From Methanocella_A sp049676595 (GTDB lineage: Archaea > Halobacteriota > Methanocellia > Methanocellales > Methanocellaceae), in contig NZ_CP187259.1 in the NCBI RefSeq assembly GCF_049676595.1, positions 248,001-312,000 of the forward strand: 64,000 nucleotides of DNA, read 5' to 3'. Made by a program: the position numbers and the translations under genes. Within the stretch, counting starts at the first letter, position 1. Each line of letters starts with the position of its first letter. The notes beneath the pieces are model-generated. The model was not told the origin of the DNA. It was given only the letters and a program-made list of their open reading frames with translations, and ran no database searches. Shown piece by piece: positions 14,526 to 23,008 of this stretch.

Positions 14526-16598
14526 ATGCTAAAATTAAATCGCCTGCTTCTATTTGTTGTCATTGCTGCCTTGCTTGCGACCGTGTATGCCCCGGTGGTA
14601 GAGGCTTCGGTAGTTTACGGTCCCGAGAAGTTCCAGAGAAATACCGGAGCACCCGGTGCAGTCAGTTCCCAATTCCAGGTTATCGATCCTCATGGTAACT
14701 ATACACTTTACGTCCGAAACGGCGACGTAATTAATGGAAGCGGACCTGTGATTAACGGTGCCAGTAGTGCGATTGTACGTTTAAACGGATATACCATTTT
14801 CGGCACTAAGGACTTTAATCAGAACACTGTCCTGCTGAGTAAGGACGTGACTGTACAGAGTATAAACGATATGCAGGTCGAAGTACGGAGCATACCAGGT
14901 AGTTACCTGACCGCGTGGATCGAAGACGAGTCCCCGGATGTCGTTATCACCTCGCCGTGGGATGATACGGTATCTGAGGGATCTATCACTTTGGCCGGAT
15001 ACGTCGCAGATCGCAACATTACCTCGGTCCTAACAATCGCGAACGGCGTGACCAACCAGATAACGGTGGCTGGCGGTAACTTTACCACTGGCATAACCAT
15101 AAGCGGTCCCACGAAGATCACAGTCAGCGCTCAGGATTCCACTGGCACGATCCGGACGGCATTACTCTGCCTGGACGGGGACATGCTGCCAGAAAGCATC
15201 GAGAAGCAGTATGGCTTTGACCCGCTGAACCCCGACTCCGACTCGGCGCTCACTGCGGAAAATGAGGCAGGCAACGGCATACCGGACGGCTACGAGGTGC
15301 TCGGAGGCCAGAACCCGGAGAACACCAGGCTGCCGGCTTTCGTGAAGGCTAAAGTGGGCGGAGACCTGTTCAAGGACGACACGGACGACGACGGGCTATC
15401 CGACTACTTCGAGGTCATGCTGCTCGGGCCGTTTGGCGACGTCAGATATGCTGACTATAACGGCGACGGCATACCGGATGCCGGGGACGACCTGGACCAG
15501 GACGGGCTGACCAACGCCGATGAGCAGCTCTACGGTACCGACCCCCTGGTAGCTGACACTGATAAGGATGGCCTGCAGGACGATCACGAGGTCGAAGTGA
15601 CCGGGACGGTTCCGACTAAGGCGGACTCCGACGACGACGGTTTAAGCGACGACAGCGAGATCAGGCTCGGTACCTTGCCTCTCAACTTCGACACCGATGG
15701 GGACGGTGTGAGGGACGGCGATGAGACGTATACTTCGGGTTCCGGCAACTCCACGCTCGGCACCACAGTCTCTGTCACGGGTAAGGGGGACCTGGGTAAA
15801 CAGCTGAGGTTCCACAGCGTAGCCACGACCGGGGGGCTAAACACTTCGGTCCTGATCTCGCCCGTGGTGGACATCAGCCTGAACGGATCCTTCGATTCTG
15901 CCAGGATCACCATGCAGTACGCTCCGGCTCCGGGCCTGAACCCGGCTAACCTGTCGCTTTGCTACTACGACAGGGCTCAGGGTCGGTACGTCCCGGTAGC
16001 CTCGCAGGTCGATGCTGCCAACCACACGGTTAGCGCCGACGTCACCCATTTCAGCAGCTGGGGCATCTTCGAGGTGAAGAACCTCCTGGCGCTTTACAAG
16101 ATGGTCAGCGACTACAACAACGAGGCCTACAACGGCCTGCAGCCTGGCATTCCCCAGCCCGGAGACACGCTGCTGGTCCCGTACGACTCTACACTGACCA
16201 TGACCTACCTGGGAGGCACCGCAGGCTATAACAATGTGTTCGGCCTATGGAGCCCCTTTAGGAAGCAGTACGGCACTGGACACGGCACCACCCCTGGCAC
16301 CAGCTTCAATCTAGGCACATTCAAGCAGGGAACCGAACTGATCTTCTACGACGACAACGGCGCCGGCAACACCTGGCTCAGCGGCCCCTACAGCAGGAAC
16401 CCTGACAGGGTGGCCCATGCGTACATCAGGCCCATCGCTTGCGACACCTGGCTGCTGGGCTGGGAAGACATGTACGGCGGCGGAGACAAGGACTACGACG
16501 ACGTGGTGCTGAACCTCACATTCACCAGGACTGCGAGGGTAGATTCGGACGGCGACGGCCTATACGACGATGTGGAGATCCACGGCTTCAAAGATTAG
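14526..16598 (+). CDS. Secreted calcium-repeat protein, N-terminal part up to in-frame TAG
   Basis: A 690-residue reading that begins with a Sec signal peptide (MLKLNRLLLFVVIAALLATV, cleavage probably after VVEA). A beta-rich N-domain (about 30-210) is followed by thrombospondin type-3-like calcium repeats (DTDDDGLSDYFE, DADDDLDQDGL-like, DTDKDGLQDDHE, DSDDDGLSDDSE, DTDGDGVRDGDE; about 220-405). Next come a beta-sandwich ending THFSSWGIFEV (about 410-520) and a DUF4114-like domain with GWEDMYGGGDKDYDDVV (about 560-670). A further repeat (DSDGDGLYDDVE) runs into TAG at 16596. The frame stays open with the same repeat type for 1.2 kb more, so this is the 5' part of one 1105-codon gene. Either the TAG is read through or the gene is broken. 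Confidence 0.85.
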   Translation: MLKLNRLLLFVVIAALLATVYAPVVEASVVYGPEKFQRNTGAPGAVSSQFQVIDPHGNYTLYVRNGDVINGSGPVINGASSAIVRLNGYTIFGTKDFNQNTVLLSKDVTVQSINDMQVEVRSIPGSYLTAWIEDESPDVVITSPWDDTVSEGSITLAGYVADRNITSVLTIANGVTNQITVAGGNFTTGITISGPTKITVSAQDSTGTIRTALLCLDGDMLPESIEKQYGFDPLNPDSDSALTAENEAGNGIPDGYEVLGGQNPENTRLPAFVKAKVGGDLFKDDTDDDGLSDYFEVMLLGPFGDVRYADYNGDGIPDAGDDLDQDGLTNADEQLYGTDPLVADTDKDGLQDDHEVEVTGTVPTKADSDDDGLSDDSEIRLGTLPLNFDTDGDGVRDGDETYTSGSGNSTLGTTVSVTGKGDLGKQLRFHSVATTGGLNTSVLISPVVDISLNGSFDSARITMQYAPAPGLNPANLSLCYYDRAQGRYVPVASQVDAANHTVSADVTHFSSWGIFEVKNLLALYKMVSDYNNEAYNGLQPGIPQPGDTLLVPYDSTLTMTYLGGTAGYNNVFGLWSPFRKQYGTGHGTTPGTSFNLGTFKQGTELIFYDDNGAGNTWLSGPYSRNPDRVAHAYIRPIACDTWLLGWEDMYGGGDKDYDDVVLNLTFTRTARVDSDGDGLYDDVEIHGFKD
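16596..16598 (+). other. In-frame amber codon interrupting a long gene
   Basis: TAG lies between HGFKD and TGRAVTTLPNNPDTDGDG in one uninterrupted frame (14526-17843). Both sides continue the same calcium-repeat architecture, so the codon splits one ancestral gene. Options are a nonsense mutation, readthrough, or pyrrolysine insertion. No pyrrolysine genes (pylT, pylS, pylBCD) are in this window. Confidence 0.85.
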
Positions 16599-16805
16599 AC
16601 GGGCCGAGCGGTCACCACCCTGCCGAATAACCCTGACACTGACGGAGACGGCTTAGAGGATGGACAGGAAGTCCAGTTCGTCACAGATGAGACCGGCTAT
16701 ACCTACATTGATGTCGTCAGCTATCCGACAACTCATGATACGGATGAAGATGGTCTTTCCGACTATATAGAATTCTATGAGGATACGGACCCACTCTTCG
16801 GCGAC

Positions 16806-17843
16806 GTGGACAATGATTGCCTGGCAGATGGCATCGAGTTTGCCATCAGTACAGACACTTTCGAGTACGACACGGATAACGATGGCTACAACGATGGCGA
16901 CGAATACTATGGCGGCTACAATCCGTTAGTGCCAGGCGACCATAACGATCCCCTCACCATCGCCAGAGAAGTGTTCCTCGGTGCGATCCTCGGCGAGTGG
17001 GCTTACGAGATGCCCATCCACGACAACCTCTACTACATGGCGGGATGGATGATCAGCGGCTACGCAGTCGCAGGGGACATACGGGATGTAGTAGTATCGA
17101 TAACGAGCCTCAACGGTGCAGGCGCACTGCTCAACTCGCTATGCGCTGCCCCAGTGGCGGGCGACATCGCCAAGACCCTCAAGGTAGCCGAGAAGTTCGG
17201 AGCAAAACACCCCGACCAAGCCGTCAAGATCGCCCGCTTCGTCGGTAAGTACGTACCGTTAAAAACAGTAGACGATAAGCTCCAGGCTATCATATGTTTC
17301 TATGGAGAGGACAGTGCAAAGGCGTTACTGGATAGGGGCATCCAGCTAAATACTCTCACTGATCTGGCCGCTCAAGGCGTCAAGCGCAGCGATCTGGAAC
17401 AATTGATTGACATACACCACATACCTGCAGAAGACGTTCTCAATATAGTCAGGCATAACGTGGATCCTGTAAAGCTGGTAAAATTGCTGGATAACCTGAA
17501 AAACGAGGCGTATAAAGGACAGTGGTCTCCGGGTAAACGCGGATGTTCGGAGGCTAATCTAGATTACCATTTCCGGAAGCACGGTCCGAAAGATTTCGGG
17601 TTAAGCGGCAATCCTGGCGACGCTTTCGGAAAGCAGAAGTATGTTGATGCGGCAGTCGAAAGTATGAAGAAGCAAGATGGAATGGAGATTTACTACGATA
17701 ACTGGAATCATAACATAGTTAAATACGAAAGATCGACCGAGAGGTTTGTCGTGGGTAATCTTGATGGAGAACTTGCTTCGCTATTCAAGAGGCCATTTAA
17801 CGAGATAGATAAAAATCTGAACAGGTTTATTCGTATAGGATAG
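16806..17843 (+). CDS. C-terminal part of the secreted protein, with nuclease-toxin-like end
   Basis: If translated separately, the first ATG after the TAG is at 16806, but the frame is open from 16599 and lacks an own signal peptide, so it should be the continuation of 14526. The segment has more calcium repeats (DTDEDGLSDYIE, DTDNDGYNDGDE) and a hydrophobic pre-toxin-like stretch (GYAVAGDIRDVVVSITSLNG, APVAGDIAKTLKV). A helical region and a C-terminal domain of about 100 residues follow. That domain has DYHFRKHGPKDFG, QKYVDAAVESM and a beta-rich end (NIVKYERSTERFVVGNLDG). This HF-KHG-FG pattern resembles BECR-fold RNase toxins of polymorphic toxin systems. The fold is inferred from motifs only. 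Confidence 0.75.
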   Translation: MDNDCLADGIEFAISTDTFEYDTDNDGYNDGDEYYGGYNPLVPGDHNDPLTIAREVFLGAILGEWAYEMPIHDNLYYMAGWMISGYAVAGDIRDVVVSITSLNGAGALLNSLCAAPVAGDIAKTLKVAEKFGAKHPDQAVKIARFVGKYVPLKTVDDKLQAIICFYGEDSAKALLDRGIQLNTLTDLAAQGVKRSDLEQLIDIHHIPAEDVLNIVRHNVDPVKLVKLLDNLKNEAYKGQWSPGKRGCSEANLDYHFRKHGPKDFGLSGNPGDAFGKQKYVDAAVESMKKQDGMEIYYDNWNHNIVKYERSTERFVVGNLDGELASLFKRPFNEIDKNLNRFIRIG

Positions 17844-17850
17844 GGGCAAT

Positions 17851-18426
17851 ATGGATAAGAACCAATTAATTGTAATTTTTTACAAACTATTGGACGGCTA
17901 TAAAATAAATATTGACAAAATGAAAAATAAGCCGGAAGGAAAGTGCGGGTACGCCCATTCTTCTCCAGTAGGTGTCCGAATGGACCTGATCTGGATCAGT
18001 GATTATTTAAGGAAAAATGGCACTGACACCTCAAAACTAGAGAGTGATTTTAAAAGTACCGATGACCAGTTAATCGAATTCAAAGCCAACAATAGTGCAG
18101 AATATTATAAAAATGTTTTATGTGACTTCAAGTCGTTAGCCGAGGACTATGACCCATCCAGCATTTTAATCGATGGTTATGAATTTGAGTATGAAATCGA
18201 AAGGCGCACCTACATCGAGATGTTTTACCGGGAGCTGAAAGGTGTATATGACCTGGATGCGGATATGGAAAAAGTCAGGCAGCTAGATGAGGTACTCCAG
18301 AAAACTATACCTCAGGCTGTCAAAGCAGGAACATACACGCCTTTAGACTGGCCGTATATACCGAAAGAGTACTGGTGGAGACATCTCGAAGAGTCCTATG
18401 GCAAGCCCGATTTTTTACCGGACTAA
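17851..18426 (+). CDS. Candidate immunity protein for the adjacent toxin-like domain
   Basis: A 191-residue, acidic, probably cytoplasmic helical protein starting MDKNQLIVIFYKLLDGYKIN, without signal peptide or membrane segments. I do not recognise the family. It starts 7 bases after the toxin-like protein's stop, with GGGGCAA close to its ATG as a weak Shine-Dalgarno. It shares the AT-rich composition of the toxin end, unlike the GC-rich neighbours, so the two probably moved together. The position directly behind a C-terminal toxin domain is typical of immunity genes; the function is inference. Confidence 0.7.
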   Translation: MDKNQLIVIFYKLLDGYKINIDKMKNKPEGKCGYAHSSPVGVRMDLIWISDYLRKNGTDTSKLESDFKSTDDQLIEFKANNSAEYYKNVLCDFKSLAEDYDPSSILIDGYEFEYEIERRTYIEMFYRELKGVYDLDADMEKVRQLDEVLQKTIPQAVKAGTYTPLDWPYIPKEYWWRHLEESYGKPDFLPD

Positions 18427-18447
18427 GCCTTTCACCGGCAATAAAGT

Positions 18448-19647
18448 TCAGGAGCGCTGCCTGGTAAGCAGCCCTCTGAGCCTTCTTTTCTTCTTTTCCG
18501 CCCTGATCTCCAGCGCCTGCTCGTATACTTTCAATAGCTTGTCCGCAGACTTCTCCAGCGAGTGCTCCGACGCCGTCCGTAGCGCCCCTTCCTTCAGCTT
18601 AGCCCGCAGCACGTCGTCCGTCAAGATATTGATCAGGTGCCCTGCCAGCGCCCTGCTGTCGTCCGGCTTGAACAGGTAGCCGCTCTCCCCGCTGACCACC
18701 GCGTCCGGGATGGCCGCCGAGTCTGCGCCGACGACCGGCACCCCTGTGGCCATGGCCTCCAGCACGATGAGAGACTGCGTCTCCACCGGGGAGTTGATAG
18801 CCAGCACATCCGAAGCTGCGAACATCTTGGGGAAGTCCTCGTCGCTCACGTAGCCGGTGAACACGACGCTCTTCTCGATGCCCAGGTCTTTGACCCTGCC
18901 CTCCAGGAACTTCATCGCCGGGCCCCTGCCGACGATCATGAGCTTCGCGTCCGGCACCTTCTCCAGGACTGCGGGCATCGCATCGATGACACCCTCGATG
19001 CGCTTCTCGTAGCTGAGCCGGCCGCCATGCATGATGACAGGGCCGGTCAACTCGAACCGCTGCCGGACTTCGTCCCTGCCCGCAGGGCCATATCTCGAGA
19101 GATCGAGACCGTTAGATACCGTGACGATCGGCTTGTTTTTGACGTGGAGGTACTTTGCCGCCGACGGGGCAGGGACGATGATGATGTCGCACCGCTTGTA
19201 GAAGAAGTCCTGGTATTCCCGGGCGATCCTTTTCAGGAGACGCTGGCTCATCTTGGAGTGCTTCGCCACGTACATCACGTACTCGTCGACCGGCGTATGA
19301 AAAGTGCCTACGAGAGGGACGCCGAGCCGCTTCGCCGCCATCCATGCGCTGTAGCCCATCATAAACTGGGTGTGGGCATGCACGATGTCGGGCTTAAATC
19401 TGATGGCGCTCGCCGCGGGGCCGATCACGTTGGGCGAGGGCTCGAACTCGGGGTAAGGGGGCAGCGTAAAAGCGATGTACCGCCTGACCTCGGCGCCGTC
19501 CATCTTCGAGACTCCGGGCTTCTTGCCGGAGGTGTAGACTGTGATCTCGTGGCCCCGGGCAACCAGCCGAGCATTAAAATTGCGGATAGCGTTGACCACG
19601 CCGTTGACCTGCGGGTAGAAGGTGTCGGTAAACACAGCTATTTTCAT
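18448..19647 (-). CDS. Glycosyltransferase family 4 (GT-B) protein
   Basis: A 399-residue retaining glycosyltransferase, probably for glycolipids or surface glycans. The N-domain starts MKIAVFTDTFYPQVNGVVNA, with HAHTQFMMGYSAW and GTFHTPVDEYV. The C-domain has VIMHGGRLSYEKRIEGVIDA, VFTGYVSDEDFPKMF and SPVETQSLIVLEAMATG, which carries the E-x7-E donor-binding motif, then GVPVVGADSAAIPDAV. This arrangement resembles diacylglycerol glucosyltransferases and GtfA-type enzymes. The start at 19647 is chosen because the family begins with MKIA; 16 codons further upstream are open but unrelated. Confidence 0.92.
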   Translation of the reverse strand: MKIAVFTDTFYPQVNGVVNAIRNFNARLVARGHEITVYTSGKKPGVSKMDGAEVRRYIAFTLPPYPEFEPSPNVIGPAASAIRFKPDIVHAHTQFMMGYSAWMAAKRLGVPLVGTFHTPVDEYVMYVAKHSKMSQRLLKRIAREYQDFFYKRCDIIIVPAPSAAKYLHVKNKPIVTVSNGLDLSRYGPAGRDEVRQRFELTGPVIMHGGRLSYEKRIEGVIDAMPAVLEKVPDAKLMIVGRGPAMKFLEGRVKDLGIEKSVVFTGYVSDEDFPKMFAASDVLAINSPVETQSLIVLEAMATGVPVVGADSAAIPDAVVSGESGYLFKPDDSRALAGHLINILTDDVLRAKLKEGALRTASEHSLEKSADKLLKVYEQALEIRAEKKKRRLRGLLTRQRS

Positions 19648-19864
19648 CTGAAGATAAAGAATGTCCATACAGTATAAGGCCTTTGCTTTCAGCAAATGTG
19701 ATAGCGTAGCTAGCCTAATAAATCAAAATTGGCCTGGCCTAACAAACCGGGAAAGCAGGGACAGCCCAAAGAAATGCGTACCCAAGCCGCTTTTATAGTA
19801 CAATTGCGAGAACGATAGTAGCAAGCAAAGATACAGTTTTGCGATTAAATAACCTATTAAAATT

Positions 19865-19888
19865 ATATGTAAAATCCATTTTACATAT
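19865..19888. promoter_or_regulatory. Perfect palindromic operator candidate
   Basis: ATATGTAAAAT-CC-ATTTTACATAT is a perfect 11-base inverted repeat with a 2-base spacer. It lies about 50 bases before the HTH gene at 19937 and is followed by a second partial copy (TTGTAAATACAATTTTATA). It is a good candidate binding site for that regulator, implying autoregulation. Confidence 0.65.
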
Positions 19889-19936
19889 TGTAAATACAAT
19901 TTTATACCAGGAAGCTAAAACAGGCTTTGAAGAACT

Positions 19937-20314
19937 ATGTCTCTCCAATCGTTTCTCGGGCGCTCATCTGAGATTGCCATCGTCGACTTTCTGGCCGAGA
20001 ACAATGATTTCGCCTATACAATCTCGGAGATCAGCGAGTTCACAGGACTTTCCAGGCCTACCGTACACAGCAAGCTACCGATGTTGATCCACAACAGGCT
20101 TGTCGAAATCGACAGCCAGGCAGGCCACGTGAAAACGTACAGGCTGGCCAGGAATAAATTTGTCGGGACTCTGATCACTGCCGTTTACCAGCACAGTTTT
20201 CTGATGGCTGATGGAGAAGCAGATAGCGAAGCCCTTGAAAAGATTAGTGCGAAGATGGACAGGAAGCCTGAGTATAGCAAGAACCGCTATTATCATGCTG
20301 ACCAAGAAACTTAG
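19937..20314 (+). CDS. Winged-helix transcriptional regulator
   Basis: A 125-residue protein with one helix-turn-helix of the ArsR/MarR class at residues about 10-70: IVDFLAENNDFAYTISEISE, then TGLSRPTVHSKLPML as recognition helix and a wing (VKTYRLARN). The C-terminal part is helical and charged. A perfect palindrome lies just upstream (19865-19888). It precedes an unknown gene and a nuclease-like gene on the same strand, separated by a 174-base AT-rich gap with its own TATA-like sequence, so joint control is possible but not shown. Confidence 0.8.
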   Translation: MSLQSFLGRSSEIAIVDFLAENNDFAYTISEISEFTGLSRPTVHSKLPMLIHNRLVEIDSQAGHVKTYRLARNKFVGTLITAVYQHSFLMADGEADSEALEKISAKMDRKPEYSKNRYYHADQET

Positions 20315-20488
20315 AATCATATAAGATTGTATAAGCCTCTGCTGTTAAAGGGATACAGCACAACGTTGGCTACCCATTATTTTCGCTAAGCTAACCATAG
20401 ATTATTTAGACCAAATTGTATATAAGTTAAATAGTGATAGACTAATTAAAATCTACCATCATGCTGACGACTTGAGTGTGAGCCCTTA

Positions 20489-21547
20489 ATGGTAAAAATT
20501 GGCAGCCTAAGCGATATGAAAAGCCTGTTTCAGGCGGGTTTTGAAGATAACGAGGAGACACTGTCTAAATATGGCGAATCAAGAACAACCCAGCTAAAGG
20601 CATATCTAATCGAAAGCAACTGTAAGATAAGCGATCAGATCAATATAGAAGGCTATGGCTCATGGAAAAAGCTGGAAGGTTCGCAGAACTGGTATGTAAA
20701 TCTGGGCACATCTTACGACAATATGCCTGGGTCATTCTTTCTCGACACTACGAGAAGTCGTGTATGGGTTCTTTACAGCCTCATAGATGCAGGCATATCC
20801 GATAGTGCAGTATTGAAATGGATAAGCGGCACTAATGGTCTCGACCGGTGCTGGCTCTCTCGCAATCAGCTTTTATACTATAAGAAAAAGGAAAACTGGC
20901 ACGAAAAAGGGATCGGTATAAAATTTTCTGACGGTCTTACGCATGATGAAGAGGACGTTGGGAACTTTAGCCTGAAAGCCTGGTATGGCGCAAGGAGAAA
21001 GCTACCAGGGCTGGTTGATGTAATCGAAAAAGCCAAGGAAAACTTTGCTATCTACAGTGCGAGATGGCAGAAGATCAATGACGGTTCCGTATCGATATCT
21101 GCTGAATGGTATAGTAACGGTAAAGTCACGATCAACAGAGCGCTCGACGTCGATGAGGTAATGCTCTCAGTTACTGAAATGGCTAACATCTACGAGGATG
21201 CGATTAATGATGCCACAGAGGTCCGAAATAAGAAAATGGGTGCCTTCGAACTGAATTTCAAACAGAACATAGATCTCGATGCCTTCAAAGATACAGTATC
21301 GATGGGGCGGGGCACTATGAACCTCTGGCTTGTCGAAACAGAGTCGGAGAAGGACTTCAGGAGGTTCAAAGGCGTAGATTTACACACCTGGGACCGAATA
21401 CTCATCGATGTAGGCGAGGACTACGCTTACCTTACGATACCGGGCAAGGGTTGTGTCAACGCAGCTCCCAGAATAGCTACGTTACAGGGTGAGGATAACG
21501 GTGGCAAGACATCAATCTATTTTGACGGAATAGAGATGTTCGCCTAA
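20489..21547 (+). CDS. Unknown protein paired with a nuclease-like gene
   Basis: A 352-residue protein with no signal peptide or membrane segment and no family I recognise. The first half is rich in aromatic residues (EGYGSWKKLEGSQNWYVNLG, SRVWVLYSLIDAG) and has a helical middle. The C-terminal 90 residues look like an alpha/beta domain (MNLWLVETESEKDFRRFKGV, HTWDRILIDVGEDYAYLTIP). Composition is AT-richer than the housekeeping genes. The following nuclease-like gene starts about 20 bases later, so the pair is cotranscribed. A defence or mobile-element role is inference from context only. Confidence 0.7.
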   Translation: MVKIGSLSDMKSLFQAGFEDNEETLSKYGESRTTQLKAYLIESNCKISDQINIEGYGSWKKLEGSQNWYVNLGTSYDNMPGSFFLDTTRSRVWVLYSLIDAGISDSAVLKWISGTNGLDRCWLSRNQLLYYKKKENWHEKGIGIKFSDGLTHDEEDVGNFSLKAWYGARRKLPGLVDVIEKAKENFAIYSARWQKINDGSVSISAEWYSNGKVTINRALDVDEVMLSVTEMANIYEDAINDATEVRNKKMGAFELNFKQNIDLDAFKDTVSMGRGTMNLWLVETESEKDFRRFKGVDLHTWDRILIDVGEDYAYLTIPGKGCVNAAPRIATLQGEDNGGKTSIYFDGIEMFA

Positions 21548-21567
21548 AAGAAGGTGAGGTGGGCCGG

Positions 21568-22413
21568 GTGGCAAATACTGACGATCGTATCAGGCTATGG
21601 CGAAACACTATTCAGCTATTTCACAGGTATAACAGGCCGGCATTCGAAGGGCCATTTTACCAATCCGGCTACGCGGACTACAGAATTGAAGCCACGCTAC
21701 TTGAAAGGTCTACCGGAAAGGAGTCGTCGCCCGATATCATAGCTTGCAGCGACCGAGGGTGGCTTGTCGTCGAACTCACTGGCAGTAATAACTCTAAAGA
21801 ACAAAAACTGGACTCTTATAAAAAATGTGATCCGCGCAACCTGCGAAACTATGGCTGGGAAACTGACTATGGAGAGCCCGACGTCATTAGCAGTCGCCTC
21901 ACAGTGGTAAATGATGGAAACCATGCCCGGATTATCGTATACGACAAGCTCGGAGTCCATAAAAGCCAATCGATTACTGATACTGCCCTCAGGGAAGCCT
22001 TAGAAAAGGCTGATGGCACTGATCTGGCTAAGCTACCGGAAATACCGATAAGCCTGATACCTGAGATGAAAGGCCAAGAAATCCGCATGGGCTTGATTGA
22101 TCTTGTGCTTCAACTTTTCGGTCCCGCATGCAGAGAAGGTAAAAGTGATTACGATTTATGCATGGAGGGGCTGGAGCGGCTATCCGAGATAGTACCATCG
22201 AGCGCCAAACACGCCCTCCAGGAGAAGATCAGGGCGGAGATGAATGTCCTTATCAAAGATCACCTGGCGGGATACCTTGAACTCAAAAACGGCCGGTACG
22301 TAGCCACGGAGAAATTCAAAGAGCATCCCCGGGCCAGGGAGCATGTGGCCAAAAAGTTGCGGGAATGGGCACATCCGCCGGATCGTACGTTATCTGACTT
22401 CAAGATCGTATGA
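21568..22413 (+). CDS. PD-(D/E)XK nuclease-like protein
   Basis: A protein of about 281 residues. The segment SPDIIACSDRGWLVVELTGS followed by NNSKEQKLDSYKKC resembles a PD-(D/E)XK nuclease core: Asp before a beta-strand, then E-x-T in the next strand with a nearby Lys and a following helix. The usual Lys of ExK is Thr here, so the Lys may have migrated or activity may be lost. The C-terminal half is helical. The frame is open from GTG at 21559, but GAGGTG at 21556-21561 spaces correctly to the GTG at 21568. It forms a two-gene unit with 20489-21547. Confidence 0.65.
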   Translation: MANTDDRIRLWRNTIQLFHRYNRPAFEGPFYQSGYADYRIEATLLERSTGKESSPDIIACSDRGWLVVELTGSNNSKEQKLDSYKKCDPRNLRNYGWETDYGEPDVISSRLTVVNDGNHARIIVYDKLGVHKSQSITDTALREALEKADGTDLAKLPEIPISLIPEMKGQEIRMGLIDLVLQLFGPACREGKSDYDLCMEGLERLSEIVPSSAKHALQEKIRAEMNVLIKDHLAGYLELKNGRYVATEKFKEHPRAREHVAKKLREWAHPPDRTLSDFKIV

Positions 22414-22571
22414 TTCTTACTTTTTACTCTCCGCAAGCAGCTTCTTCAGCTCAGAAATTTAGGTTAATATCTGCCGGTTGATCTCCTCGCCCTATGAATG
22501 ATAAGCTCAGACTTCGCTTACTCCACTACTGCTCAATACTCTTAAATATCCCCGAGTGTAAAAATCTAATT

Positions 22572-22991
22572 ATGTCAAACCTGTTACACCTCAAGGGCAT
22601 GAGCATACTCGCCATTATCCTAATCCTCATAATCTCCGGCTGCATCTTCAACCAGGCCCCGCCGCAAGAAGCTTTCGACGCCGCGAACGCTACTGCCGAG
22701 ACGCTCTTCCAGTCGTTCAACACCGGCGACTACGGCCAGTTCTCGGCGAACATGAACCCCCTGCTAAAGAGAGGCATCAACGAGAGCAGCTTCGCGGACA
22801 TGAGAAGTCAGATCCAGTCGAAGTACGGCAACTACACCTCGAAACCCGCTCCTCAGGGCAGTGTGATCAATGGGTATAACAACTTCTTCTACGATGCCCG
22901 GTTCGAGAAGGGCACCCTGAAGATCCGGCTCGTCATGAACAGTACTGAGCTCTCGACCGTCGACGGGCTGTGGTTCCCTAACGGCATTTAG
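22572..22991 (+). CDS. Lipoprotein with DUF3887-like domain
   Basis: A 139-residue exported protein. The signal runs MSNLLHLKGMSILAIILILI and ends in a lipobox ISGC. The mature part (FDAANATAETLFQSFNTGDY, FSANMNPLLKRGI, then a beta-rich end with IRLVMNSTELSTVDGLWF) resembles DUF3887/NTF2-like domains of unknown function. The ATG at 22572 lies about 28 bases after a TATA-like CTTAAATATC, which fits a leaderless transcript; an upstream frame to 22494 is disfavoured. The YhfC-type gene starts 17 bases after its stop, suggesting an operon. Confidence 0.8.
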   Translation: MSNLLHLKGMSILAIILILIISGCIFNQAPPQEAFDAANATAETLFQSFNTGDYGQFSANMNPLLKRGINESSFADMRSQIQSKYGNYTSKPAPQGSVINGYNNFFYDARFEKGTLKIRLVMNSTELSTVDGLWFPNGI

Positions 22992-23008
22992 CGGAGAGGT
23001 GTCATAGG

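Noticed and set aside
18637..19677. 346-codon open frame on the plus strand
   Set aside because: Antisense shadow of the GT4 glycosyltransferase; composition is His/Arg/Asp-rich without domains.
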